Assembly (NCBI GenBank): GCA_024235995.1
Contig: JACKLI010000001.1
Coordinates: 1,550,001-1,614,000, forward strand
Length of the DNA stretch: 64,000 nt
Direction: 5' to 3'
Source: Burkholderiaceae bacterium
Lineage (GTDB): Bacteria > Pseudomonadota > Gammaproteobacteria > Burkholderiales > Burkholderiaceae_C
Shown here: positions 39,479 through 48,109 of the stretch, one piece after another
How the letters are laid out: each line of letters begins with the position of its first letter
How positions within the stretch are numbered: the first letter of the stretch is position 1
Made by a program: the position numbers and the translations under genes
The notes under the pieces: generated by a model
Told to the model about the DNA's origin: nothing
Database searches by the model: none
What the model saw: only the letters and a program-made list of their open reading frames with translations

Positions 39479-40756
39479 ATGGACTTTGCCCTTTCCCCGC
39501 CCGCGCAGGTGCTGCTGCCGCAGGTGCAGCGCTTCATGCAGGACCTGGTGCTGCCCTCGCACCGCGACTGGCGCCGCTGGGCCGAGGCCGGGGTCTACCC
39601 GCTGGACGTGGTCGAGCCGCTGAAGGCCCGGGCCCGCGCCGCCGGGCTGTGGAACCTGTTTTTGCCCGAGCTGCGCGACGACGAGCCCGGCACGCGCCTG
39701 ACCAACCTGGACTACGCGCCGCTGGCCGAGTCGATGGGCCGCGTGCCCTGGGCCAGCGAGGTGTTCAACTGCAGCGCGCCCGACACCGGCAACATCGAGC
39801 TGCTGCACCGCTTTGCCACGCCGGCGCAGCGCACCCGGTGGCTCGATCCGCTGCTGCAGGGGCAGATCCGCTCGTGCTTTGCCATGAGCGAGCCCGACGT
39901 GGCCTCGTCCGATCCGACCAACCTGGGCACGCGCATCGCCCGCGACGGCGACGGCTACGTGCTGAACGGGCGCAAGTGGTTCACCACCGGCGCGGCGCAC
40001 CCGCTGTGCCGCCTGGCGATCGTGATGGGCGTGTCGGACGCCGCGCCCGATGCGCCCGCGCACCGGCGCCACAGCCTGCTGCTGGTGTCCATGGACGCGC
40101 CGGGCGTGCAGGTGGTGCGCAACATCCCGGTGATGCAGCACCAGGCCATCGAGGGGCACTGCGAGATCGTGCTGCGCGACGTGCGCGTGCCGGCCGACCA
40201 GCGGCTGGGCGCCGAGGGCGAGGGCTTTGCCATGGCCCAGGCGCGCCTGGGGCCGGGGCGCGTGCACCACGCCATGCGCACCATCGGCCAGTGCGAGCTG
40301 GCGCTGGAGTTGATGGCCGAGCGCGCGCTGGAGCGCATGGCCTTTGGCCGGCACCTGTCGGACTTTGCCAACGTGCAGGACTGGATCGCCTGGAGCCGCG
40401 TCGAGATCGACCAGGCGCGCCTGCTGGTGCTGCATGCGGCCTGGCGCATGGACACGGCGGGCAACCCGGCCGCCCGCGTCGACGTGTCGGCCATCAAGCT
40501 GGTGGCCGCGCGGCTGCAGACGCGCGTGCTCGACCGCGCCATGCAGGTGTTCGGCGCCGCCGGCCTGACGCCCGACACGCCGCTGGCCGGCCTGTGGAGC
40601 TGGGGCCGCGCGCTGCGCTTCATGGACGGGCCCGACGAGGTGCACCTGCGCGCCATCGCGCGCCAGGAGCTGGCCCGCAGCCGCGCGCACCGGGGCGAGA
40701 ACGTGCTGCACCTGCAGCGCTGGATGCCGCCCGAGGGCGGACTGGACGATGGCTGA
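39479..40756 (+). CDS. Acyl-CoA dehydrogenase family protein (ACAD10/11-like)
   Basis: A 425-residue FAD-dependent dehydrogenase. It has FAMSEPDVASSDPTNLGTRIARDGDGYVLNGRKWFTTGAAHPLCRLAIVMG, typical of the ACAD10/11-like group, then ARLGPGRVHHAMRTIGQCELALELMAERAL and QVFGAAGLTPDTPLA near the end. It may act on atypical short or hydroxylated acyl-CoAs; the substrate is unknown. The ATG at 39479 is the first Met before FALSPPAQVLLPQVQRFM. A VOC-family gene follows 82 bp downstream. Confidence 0.9.
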   Translation: MDFALSPPAQVLLPQVQRFMQDLVLPSHRDWRRWAEAGVYPLDVVEPLKARARAAGLWNLFLPELRDDEPGTRLTNLDYAPLAESMGRVPWASEVFNCSAPDTGNIELLHRFATPAQRTRWLDPLLQGQIRSCFAMSEPDVASSDPTNLGTRIARDGDGYVLNGRKWFTTGAAHPLCRLAIVMGVSDAAPDAPAHRRHSLLLVSMDAPGVQVVRNIPVMQHQAIEGHCEIVLRDVRVPADQRLGAEGEGFAMAQARLGPGRVHHAMRTIGQCELALELMAERALERMAFGRHLSDFANVQDWIAWSRVEIDQARLLVLHAAWRMDTAGNPAARVDVSAIKLVAARLQTRVLDRAMQVFGAAGLTPDTPLAGLWSWGRALRFMDGPDEVHLRAIARQELARSRAHRGENVLHLQRWMPPEGGLDDG

Positions 40757-40838
40757 GGCAGGGGTGGCAGGCGCTGCTATTCTTTGCCCTGACCCATCGG
40801 GCCACGCCGTGGCCCACCCTTTGTACCGGAGCCCCCTC

Positions 40839-41315
40839 ATGACCCGTCCCTTCCAAGTTCTCGGCATCCAGCAGATCGCCATCGGCGGACTGGACAAGAA
40901 GCGCCTGCAGACCCTGTGGGTGGACATGCTGGGCCTGACGCCCACCGGCACGTTTCGCAGCGAGCGCGAGAACGTCGACGAGGACATCTGCGCCATGGGC
41001 CGCGGCGCGTTCAAGGTCGAGGTCGACCTGATGCAGCCCTTCGATGCCGACAAGAAGCCGGCCGTGCACGCCACGCCGCTCAACCACGTGGGGCTGTGGA
41101 TCGACGACCTGCCGCGGGCGGTCGAGTGGCTGACCGCGCGCGGCGTGCGCTTTGCACCGGGCGGCATCCGCAAGGGCGCCGCCGGCCACGACATCACGTT
41201 TTTGCACCCGCGCGCCAGCGACGAGTTTCCGATCGCCGGCGAAGGGGTGCTGATCGAGCTGGTGCAGGCGCCGCCCGAGGTGATCGCCGCTTACGCGGCG
41301 CTGCCGCGCGATTGA
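40839..41315 (+). CDS. VOC-family (glyoxalase/bleomycin-resistance fold) metalloprotein
   Basis: A 158-residue single-domain VOC protein. QVLGIQQIAIGGLDKKRLQTLWVDMLGL is the first beta-alpha unit. A cluster of potential metal ligands includes KVEVDLMQPF and LNHVGLWIDDLPRAVEWLTARGVRFAPGG, ending with an acidic GEGVLIELVQAP. CGGAG precedes the ATG at 40839. It resembles lactoylglutathione lyase-like or methylmalonyl-CoA epimerase-like members, but function is open. A strong terminator follows. Confidence 0.8.
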   Translation: MTRPFQVLGIQQIAIGGLDKKRLQTLWVDMLGLTPTGTFRSERENVDEDICAMGRGAFKVEVDLMQPFDADKKPAVHATPLNHVGLWIDDLPRAVEWLTARGVRFAPGGIRKGAAGHDITFLHPRASDEFPIAGEGVLIELVQAPPEVIAAYAALPRD

Positions 41316-41345
41316 TCGAGCCGGCATGACGCAACCCCGGCACCG

Positions 41346-41379
41346 AACGCCCCCACCGCCCGTAGGCGCTGGGGGCGTT
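41346..41379 (+). terminator. Strong hairpin terminator after the VOC gene
   Basis: AACGCCCCCA (41346-41355) pairs with TGGGGGCGTT (41370-41379), a 10-bp perfect stem with a 14-nt loop followed by GTCTT. It separates the ACAD/VOC pair from the korCAB operon. The gap 41316-41456 holds nothing else recognisable apart from the upstream region of korC. Confidence 0.8.
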
Positions 41380-41456
41380 GTCTTAAACTGATCGTTACAT
41401 ACAGGCATCCAGATCGCCTTCGAGGCGGCGCATGCGGTTTCAGCAGGAGACGGTTG

Positions 41457-43298
41457 ATGCAAGCGACGGACACCAAGAACCCGGCCTACTACCATAAGGT
41501 GGTGGACTGCCAGTGGGCTTGCCCGGCCCATACCCCCGTGCCGGAATACCTGCGCCTGATCGCGCAGGGGCGCTACGCCGATTCGTACATGGTCAACTGG
41601 GTGTCCAACGTGTTTCCGGGCATCCTGGGGCGCACCTGCGACCGCCCCTGCGAGCCGGCCTGCCGGCGCGGGCGGGTGGAGCAGGCCAATGCCGCCAAGC
41701 CCGAGCCGGTGGCCATCTGCCGCTTGAAGCGCGTGGCGGCCGACCTGAAGGGCGACGTGGCGGCGCGCATGCCCCAGCCGGCCGCGCAGCCCAACGGCAA
41801 GCGCGTGGCCTGCATCGGCGCGGGGCCAGCGTCGCTGACGGTGGCGCGCGACCTGGCGCCGCTGGGCTACGCCGTGACGGTGTTCGACGCCGAGGCCAAG
41901 GCCGGCGGCTTCATGCACCAGCAGATTCCGCGCTTTCGCCTGCCCGAGAGCGTGATCGACGAGGAGACGGGCTACGTCTTTGCCCTCGGGCCCCAGTTCA
42001 AGCCCGGCCAGCGCATCGATTCAATGCGGGCGCTGCTGGCGCAGGGCTGGGACGCCGTCTTCGTCGGCACCGGCGCGCCGCGCGGGCGCGACCTGGACCT
42101 GCCGGGGCGCAAGGAGGCGGCCGCGCACATCCACGTCGGCATCGACTGGCTGGCCTCGGTGTCTTTCGGCCACGTCAGCAGCATCGGCCGGCGCGTGATC
42201 GTGCTGGGCGGCGGCAACACCGCCATGGACTGCTGCCGCACGGCGCGGCGCTTGGGCGGCGCGGACGTCAAGGTCATCGTGCGCTCGGGCTTCGACGAGA
42301 TGAAGGCCTCGCCCTGGGAGAAGGAAGACGCGCAGCACGAGGGCATTCCCATCATCAACATGCACGTGCCCAAGGCCTTCGTGCACGAGGGCGACCGGTT
42401 GACGGGCATGACGTTCGAGATCGTGCGCGCCGAGCGCGACGCCCGGGGCCGGCGCCAGCTGGTGCCCACCGGCGAGCCCGAGGTGTTCTTCGCGTGCGAC
42501 GAGGTGCTGATCGCCGTCGGTCAGGAAAACGCCTTTCCCTGGATCGAGCGCGACGTGGGCGTTGCCTTTGGCGAATGGGGCCTGCCGGTGGTGGACCAGG
42601 CCACGTTCCAGTCGACCCTGCCGCGGGTGTTCTTCGGCGGCGACGCGGCCTTCGGGCCCAAGAACATCATCACCGCGGTGGCCCACGGCCACGAGGCCGC
42701 GGTGTCGATCGACCGCTACCTGAACGAGCGGCCGGTGAGCGAGCGACCGCCGCCCTACACCAACCTGGTGTCGGAGAAGATGGGCATCCACGAGTGGGCC
42801 TACGACAACGACCCCAGCAACGACCAGCGCTACAAGGTGCCCTGGGCGCAGGCCGAGCAGGCCCTGGTCAGCATCCAGGTGGAGGTGGAGCTGGGCTTTG
42901 ACGCGCGCACCGCGTTCAAGGAGGCCTCGCGCTGCCTCAACTGCGACGTGCAGACGGTGTTCTCACCCAAGCTGTGCATCGAGTGCGACGCCTGCGTGGA
43001 CATCTGCCCGATGGACTGCATCACCTTCACCGGCAACGGCGACGAGGCCGAGCTGCGCGGACGGCTGAACGCGCCGGCGCTGAACCTGCAGCAGGATGTG
43101 CTGGTGTCGCCGCCGGTCAAGACCGGCCGCGTGATGGTCAAGGACGAGGACGTGTGCCTGCACTGCGGCCTGTGCGCCGAGCGCTGCCCCACCGGCGCGT
43201 GGGACATGCAGAAGTGGTTCCTGTCCATGACCAAGGCGGGCGGGGCCTCGCACACCATCGGCATGAACGACATGAACGGCAAGGGAGCTCGGCCATGA
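41457..43298 (+). CDS. NAD(P)-binding iron-sulfur flavoprotein subunit (GltD-like fused to 2[4Fe-4S] ferredoxin; KorC type)
   Basis: A 613-residue protein. The N-terminus has the GltD/DPD-type Fe-S cysteine region (CQWACPAHTPVPEYL ... GRTCDRPCEPACRRG). Two dinucleotide folds follow (ACIGAGPASLTVARDLAPLGYAVTVFD for FAD; VIVLGGGNTAMDCCRTARRLGG for NAD(P)H) and GGDAAFGPKNIITAVAHGHEAAVSI. The C-terminus has two ferredoxin motifs (CIECDACVDICPMDC and CLHCGLCAERCP). This matches the extra subunit (KorC) of the NADP-linked 2-oxoglutarate oxidoreductase described in Azoarcus evansii, passing electrons between the catalytic subunits and NAD(P). ATG at 41457 with AGGAG at 41445-41449; stop overlaps korA. 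Confidence 0.88.
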   Translation: MQATDTKNPAYYHKVVDCQWACPAHTPVPEYLRLIAQGRYADSYMVNWVSNVFPGILGRTCDRPCEPACRRGRVEQANAAKPEPVAICRLKRVAADLKGDVAARMPQPAAQPNGKRVACIGAGPASLTVARDLAPLGYAVTVFDAEAKAGGFMHQQIPRFRLPESVIDEETGYVFALGPQFKPGQRIDSMRALLAQGWDAVFVGTGAPRGRDLDLPGRKEAAAHIHVGIDWLASVSFGHVSSIGRRVIVLGGGNTAMDCCRTARRLGGADVKVIVRSGFDEMKASPWEKEDAQHEGIPIINMHVPKAFVHEGDRLTGMTFEIVRAERDARGRRQLVPTGEPEVFFACDEVLIAVGQENAFPWIERDVGVAFGEWGLPVVDQATFQSTLPRVFFGGDAAFGPKNIITAVAHGHEAAVSIDRYLNERPVSERPPPYTNLVSEKMGIHEWAYDNDPSNDQRYKVPWAQAEQALVSIQVEVELGFDARTAFKEASRCLNCDVQTVFSPKLCIECDACVDICPMDCITFTGNGDEAELRGRLNAPALNLQQDVLVSPPVKTGRVMVKDEDVCLHCGLCAERCPTGAWDMQKWFLSMTKAGGASHTIGMNDMNGKGARP

Positions 43299-45124
43299 AT
43301 CGGATCGCGGCGGTCAACGACTTCGTCATCAAGTTCGCCAACGTCAACGGCTCGGGTTCGGCCAGCGCCAACGAGCTGTTCGCCAAGGCCATCCTGCGCA
43401 TGGGCGTGCCCGTCAGCCCGCGCAACATCTTTCCCAGCAACATCCAGGGCCTGCCCACCTGGTACGAGGTGCGCGTCAGCGCCAAGGGCTACCTGGGGCG
43501 GCGCGGCGGCATCGACATGATGGTGGCCATGAACCCGCAGACCTGGGCCGCCGACGTGGAGGAGATCGAGCCCGGCGGCTACCTGCTGTACGACAGCACG
43601 CGCGTGCGGCCGCGCGAGGAACTGCGCGACGACATCACCGTCATCGGCATTCCGCTGACCGAGATCTGCAACGCCGTCTACAGCGATCCGCGCCAGCGCC
43701 AGCTGCTCAAGAACATCATGGCGCTGGGCGCGCTGTCGATGCTGCTGGACATCGACGCGGCGGTGATCGAGCAGCTGCTGGGCGAGCAATTCAGGGGCAA
43801 GGACAAGCTGGTGGCCGCCAACGTGCAGGCGCTCAATTTGGGGCGCGACTTCGCGCGCGAGCATCTGGCGCATCCGCTGCCCATCCGCGTCGAGCGCTCG
43901 CACCGCGTGGGCCAGCGCATCTTCCTGGACGGCAACACCGCCGCCGGCCTGGGCGCGGTCTACGGCGGCGCCACGGTGTGCGCCTGGTATCCCATCACGC
44001 CCTCGACCTCGGTGGCCGAGGCCTTCATGAGCTACTGCGCGCGCTTTCGCGTCGATGCCGAAGGGCGCCACAAGTACGCCATCGTGCAGGCCGAGGACGA
44101 GCTGGCCTCCATCGGCATGGTGGTGGGCGCGGGCTGGAACGGTGCGCGCGCCTTCACCGCCACCTCGGGGCCGGGCATCTCGCTGATGACCGAGTTCATC
44201 GGCCTGGCCTACTTCGCCGAGATTCCGGTCACCCTGGTCAACGTGCAGCGCGGCGGGCCGTCCACCGGCATGCCCACGCGCACGCAGCAGGCCGACCTGC
44301 TGGCCTGCGCCTACGCCTCGCACGGCGACACCAAGCACGTGCTGCTGTTTCCGGAAGACCCGAAGGAATGCTTCGAGCACACGGCCACCGCGCTGGACCT
44401 GGCCGACCGCCTGCAGACGCCGGTGTTCGTGATGACCGACCTGGACATCGGCATGAACCAGCGCCTGTGCGAGCCGCTGGCCTGGGACGATGCGCGCCAG
44501 CACGACCGCGGCAAGGTGATGACGGCCGAGGACCTGGAGACCCACGACTTCGGCCGCTACAAGGACGTGGACGGCGACGGCATCCCCTGGCGCACGCTGC
44601 CGGGCACGCACCCCACGCGCGGCAGCTACTTCACGCGCGGCACCACGCGCGACCCCTACGCGCGCTACTCCGAGCGCGGGCCCGACTACGTCTACAACGT
44701 GGAGCGCCTGCTCAAAAAGTTTGCCACCGCCGCCACCCTGGTGCCGCCGCCGGTGCCGCGGCCGGCGGCGCGGCGCACGCGGCTGGGCGTGATCTTCTTC
44801 GGCTCCACCAGCCCGGCCATGCACGAGGCGCTGGACGAGCTGGCCAGCCAGGGCATCCACCTCAACGCGCTGCGGCTGCGCGCCTTCCCGTTCTCGCCCA
44901 GCGTGCGCGAGTTCATCGATGCGCACGAGACCGTGTTCGTGGTCGAGCAAAACCGCGATGCGCAGCTGCGCTCCATGCTGATCAACGAGCTGGAGATCCC
45001 GCCGGCCAAGCTGCAGCGCGTGCTGCACTTCGACGGCACGCCGATCACCGCGCGCTTCATCACCCAATACATCACCGACCACGTGCACGAGGCGGTCGTG
45101 GCGCCGCAGGAGATCAAGTCATGA
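43295..45124 (+). CDS. korA: 2-oxoacid:acceptor oxidoreductase, fused gamma-alpha subunit (KorA type)
   Basis: A 609-residue subunit. Residues about 1-190 form the gamma domain (FANVNGSGSASANELFAKAILRMGVPVSPRNIFPSNIQGLPTWYEVRVSAKG). The alpha pyrimidine-binding domain starts near FLDGNTAAGLGAVYGGATVCAWYPITPSTSVAEAF and has TSGPGISLMTEFIGLAYFAEIPVTLVNVQRGGPSTGMPTRTQQADL, typical for 2-oxoglutarate or related oxidoreductases. The 3' part (RLGVIFFGSTSPAMHEALDEL) is domain II. It acts with KorB and thiamine diphosphate. ATGA overlap with korC. The exact 2-oxoacid is inferred, most likely 2-oxoglutarate. Confidence 0.92.
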   Translation: MNRIAAVNDFVIKFANVNGSGSASANELFAKAILRMGVPVSPRNIFPSNIQGLPTWYEVRVSAKGYLGRRGGIDMMVAMNPQTWAADVEEIEPGGYLLYDSTRVRPREELRDDITVIGIPLTEICNAVYSDPRQRQLLKNIMALGALSMLLDIDAAVIEQLLGEQFRGKDKLVAANVQALNLGRDFAREHLAHPLPIRVERSHRVGQRIFLDGNTAAGLGAVYGGATVCAWYPITPSTSVAEAFMSYCARFRVDAEGRHKYAIVQAEDELASIGMVVGAGWNGARAFTATSGPGISLMTEFIGLAYFAEIPVTLVNVQRGGPSTGMPTRTQQADLLACAYASHGDTKHVLLFPEDPKECFEHTATALDLADRLQTPVFVMTDLDIGMNQRLCEPLAWDDARQHDRGKVMTAEDLETHDFGRYKDVDGDGIPWRTLPGTHPTRGSYFTRGTTRDPYARYSERGPDYVYNVERLLKKFATAATLVPPPVPRPAARRTRLGVIFFGSTSPAMHEALDELASQGIHLNALRLRAFPFSPSVREFIDAHETVFVVEQNRDAQLRSMLINELEIPPAKLQRVLHFDGTPITARFITQYITDHVHEAVVAPQEIKS

Positions 45125-46176
45125 CCTACATCGCCAAGCCGCGCCTGCACCACCCCTCGCTCACGCCCAACAAGGTGGGCTACACCCGGCGCGACTACGA
45201 GGGCAAGGTGTCCACCCTGTGCGCCGGCTGCGGGCACGACTCGATCTCGGCGGCCATCGTGCAGGCCTGCTGGGAACTGGACATCGAGCCGCACCGCGTG
45301 GCCAAGCTCTCGGGCATCGGCTGCTCGTCCAAGACGCCCGACTACTTCCTGGGCGCCAGCCACGGCTTCAACACGGTGCACGGGCGCATGCCCAGCGTGG
45401 CCACCGGCGCCAACCTGGCCAACCGCGACCTGCTGTACCTGGGCGTGTCGGGCGACGGCGACTCGGCCTCCATCGGCCTGGGCCAGTTTGCCCACGCCAT
45501 GCGGCGCAACGTCAACATGGTCTACATCGTCGAGAACAACGGCGTCTACGGCCTGACCAAGGGCCAGTTCTCGGCCACCGCCGACAAGGGCAGCAAGAGC
45601 AAGAAGGGCGCGGTCAACGCCGACAGCCCGGTCGACCTGGTGGGCCTGGCCATGCAGCTGGGCGCCAGCTTCGTGGCGCGCAGCTTCTCGGGCGACAAGG
45701 CGCAGCTGGTGCCGCTCATCAAGGCGGCCATGGGCCACGGCGGCGCGGCCTTCATCGACGTCATCAGCCCCTGCGTCACCTTCAACAACCACGCCGGCAG
45801 CACGCGCAGCTACGACTGGGTGCGCGAGCACAACGAGGCCGTCAGCCGCATCGACCTGATCCTGGGCCGCCAGGAAATCACGGTGGACTACGCGCCCGGC
45901 GAGGTGATCGACGTCGAGCAGCACGACGGCAGCACGCTGCGCCTGCACAAGCTGCACCAGGACTACGACCCCACCGACCGCGTGGCCGCCATGGCCTACA
46001 TGCAGGGCCACGCGGCCAAGGGCGAGCTGGTCACGGGCCTGTTGTACCTGGAGGCCGAGGCGGGCGACCTGCACGCCGCCCAGCACACCAGCGCGCGGCC
46101 CCTGAACAGCCTGGGCACGGCGGATCTGTGCCCCGGTGCGGCGGCGCTCGAACAGCTCAACGCCGGTTGGCGGTGA
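45121..46176 (+). CDS. korB: 2-oxoacid:acceptor oxidoreductase beta subunit (KorB type)
   Basis: A 351-residue thiamine diphosphate-binding subunit. It has the Cys motif TLCAGCGHDSIS, GIGCSSKTPDYFLG, the ThDP/Mg motif GVSGDGDSASIGLGQFAHAMRRNVNMVYIVENNGVYGLTKGQ, and a later Cys in VISPCVTFNNHAGS, the four cysteines that hold a [4Fe-4S] cluster in this family. It overlaps korA (ATGA). With KorC it completes a likely NAD(P)-coupled enzyme converting 2-oxoglutarate and CoA to succinyl-CoA and CO2. Confidence 0.93.
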   Translation: MTYIAKPRLHHPSLTPNKVGYTRRDYEGKVSTLCAGCGHDSISAAIVQACWELDIEPHRVAKLSGIGCSSKTPDYFLGASHGFNTVHGRMPSVATGANLANRDLLYLGVSGDGDSASIGLGQFAHAMRRNVNMVYIVENNGVYGLTKGQFSATADKGSKSKKGAVNADSPVDLVGLAMQLGASFVARSFSGDKAQLVPLIKAAMGHGGAAFIDVISPCVTFNNHAGSTRSYDWVREHNEAVSRIDLILGRQEITVDYAPGEVIDVEQHDGSTLRLHKLHQDYDPTDRVAAMAYMQGHAAKGELVTGLLYLEAEAGDLHAAQHTSARPLNSLGTADLCPGAAALEQLNAGWR

Positions 46177-46273
46177 TGAACCGTGGTCGCTGCTGCGTGA
46201 CCCTTACGCCCGAGGGACACCCGCCAAGCGCATCCGGCTGCCGCCATCCGCGTCGCTGACATGCCGGCTGCGC

Positions 46274-47326
46274 ATGCCTGCTTCTGACCAGCTCATCCGC
46301 AGCGCCAGCCTGACCGGCTATGTGACGCTCGTGCGTGAGCTGGGGCACGATCCCCACCCTCTGCTGCGTGGCGTGGGGCTGTCGGCGCGCCTGCTGGACA
46401 ACCCCGAGACGCTCATTCCCAGCTATGCCGTGCGGGAACTGCTGGAGCGCACGGCGCGCATTACGGGTGCCGAGAATTTCGCGCTGAGGTTGGCCGCGCA
46501 GCGCACCTTCTCGAACCTGGGGCCGATCAGCCTGGTGCTGAAGGACGAGCCCACCCCCCGGCAAGCGCTGGACACCCTGTGCCGCTATCTCAAGCTGCTG
46601 AGCTCCGCGCTGGTGACCCGCATCGAAGACGCCGGCTCCACGGTGCTGGTGCGCGAAGACCTGCTGCCGGTTCCCGGCGGGGTGTCGATCCGGCAGTCGA
46701 TCGAGTTGGCCGTGGCGGTCAAGTTCCGCATCCTGCGGGAGCTGATCGGCCCCCAATGGCGGCCGCTGCAGGTGTGCTTCACGCACCGCGCGCCGGTCGA
46801 TGCCTCGGTGCATCGCGCTTTCTTCGGCCGCATGCCGATGTTCAACCAGGGCTTCAACGGCATGGTCTGCGCACTGGCCGACATGCAGTTGTCGCGCGTG
46901 CCGGACAACACCGGTGTCGTGCGTTTCGCGCGCGACTACCTGGAGGCGGCCTTGCACCGCCGCCACGCCGACGCGCAGGCCACCTGTCGTGAACTCATCA
47001 CCGCCCTGCTGCCGGGCGGGCGCTGCACCGCCCAGCAGATGGCCCGGCACCTGGGCATGGACCGCCGCACGCTGCACCGCCACCTCAGCGCCGAGGGGCA
47101 TACCTTCTCGGCGCTGCTGGACGAGGTCCGTGCCGGGCTGGTGCTGCGCCACCTGCGCGAAAGCGACCTGCCGCTGGGCGAGGTGGCAGGGCTTTTGGGG
47201 TTTTCAGGCCCCAGCAGCTTCAGCCACTGGTTTCGGTCGACCTTTGGCACCAGCGTCTCGGGCTGGCGCCGGCAGCAGTCCACAGCGGCCGAGCATGCGG
47301 CGCATGGCGAGCCGCGTCCCGGCTGA
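46274..47326 (+). CDS. AraC-family regulator (OruR/ToxT-like, arabinose-binding-like N-domain)
   Basis: A 350-residue regulator. The N-terminal domain (LTGYVTLVRELGHDPHPLLRGVGLSARLLDNPETLIPSYAVRELLERTARITG) is the AraC 'arabinose_bd'-type domain of the OruR group. The C-terminus carries two HTHs: TAQQMARHLGMDRRTLHRHLSAEGHTFSALLDEVRAGLVLRHLRE and GEVAGLLGFSGPSSFSHWFRSTFGTSVSGWR. It is the only regulator facing the BKACE/SDR catabolic block (convergent with the SDR), and so a candidate controller of it, or of the upstream kor operon. Confidence 0.9.
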   Translation: MPASDQLIRSASLTGYVTLVRELGHDPHPLLRGVGLSARLLDNPETLIPSYAVRELLERTARITGAENFALRLAAQRTFSNLGPISLVLKDEPTPRQALDTLCRYLKLLSSALVTRIEDAGSTVLVREDLLPVPGGVSIRQSIELAVAVKFRILRELIGPQWRPLQVCFTHRAPVDASVHRAFFGRMPMFNQGFNGMVCALADMQLSRVPDNTGVVRFARDYLEAALHRRHADAQATCRELITALLPGGRCTAQQMARHLGMDRRTLHRHLSAEGHTFSALLDEVRAGLVLRHLRESDLPLGEVAGLLGFSGPSSFSHWFRSTFGTSVSGWRRQQSTAAEHAAHGEPRPG

Positions 47327-47336
47327 CCGCGCTCGG

Positions 47337-48086
47337 CTACATGGCCGTCTTGCCGCCATTGACGGCCAGGATCTGGCCCGTGACGTAGCGGGCCTGCCCG
47401 GAGGCCAGGAAGACGATGGCGTCGGCCACCTCCTCGGGCGTGCCGATGCGGCCCATCGGGATGGAGGCCGCCACGGCGGCGACCCGCTCGGCGCCGCCCG
47501 CGATGCGCTCCAGCATGCCGGTGTCGATGGGGCCGGGGGCGACCGCGTTCACGCGCACGCCGAAGGGGCTGGCCTCCAGCGCGGCGGACTTGGTCAGCCC
47601 CTCGATGGCGTGCTTGCTGGCCACGTACACCGGGTTCTGCGCGTTGCCCCGGCTGCCCATGGTGGACGACAGGTTGACGATGGCGCCTTGCTTCTGCGCC
47701 TTCATTGCGCGCAGCTCGTGCTTCAGGCATAGCAAGGTGCCCAGCACGTTGGCGTCGAGGGTGGCGCGGCAGGACTCGACCGTCTGCCCGGTCAGGGGTC
47801 CTGGCGTGCCTTCGATGCCGGCGCTGTTGACCGCGATGTCGATCCGGCCGAAGCGCGCCACGGCGGTGGCCACGAGCTGCTCGACCTGGCTCTCGTCGCT
47901 CACGTCGGCGCGCACGAACACGGCCTGGGCGCCCAGGGCCTGCAACTGCGCCACCAGCTGCTCGCCGGCTTCGGCGTTGCGGCCGGAGCACACCAGCCGC
48001 GCGCCCTCGCGGCCGAAAGCAAGGGCGGCGGCGCGGCCGATGCCGGCGGTCGCGCCGGTCACCAGCACCACGGGGGAAGTGCTCAT
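47337..48086 (-). CDS. Short-chain dehydrogenase/reductase
   Basis: A 249-residue classical SDR. It has the cofactor motif TGATAGIG, NSAG, the catalytic Ser in IVNLSSTMG, and Tyr-x-x-x-Lys in PVYVASKHA, plus PGPIDTGM. An acidic or basic cofactor-selecting residue is not obvious (CSGRNAEAG suggests NADP). It is the last gene of the minus-strand BKACE block, 23 bp after the quinone reductase-like gene. It probably oxidises a hydroxyl or reduces a ketone in that pathway. Confidence 0.92.
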   Translation of the reverse strand: MSTSPVVLVTGATAGIGRAAALAFGREGARLVCSGRNAEAGEQLVAQLQALGAQAVFVRADVSDESQVEQLVATAVARFGRIDIAVNSAGIEGTPGPLTGQTVESCRATLDANVLGTLLCLKHELRAMKAQKQGAIVNLSSTMGSRGNAQNPVYVASKHAIEGLTKSAALEASPFGVRVNAVAPGPIDTGMLERIAGGAERVAAVAASIPMGRIGTPEEVADAIVFLASGQARYVTGQILAVNGGKTAM

Positions 48087-48109
48087 GTCGTTTCCTGTCA
48101 CGAACGGGA

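Noticed and set aside
42830..45088. 752-codon minus-strand open frame opposite korC/korA
   Set aside because: Antisense shadow; no recognisable domains and no ribosome site.
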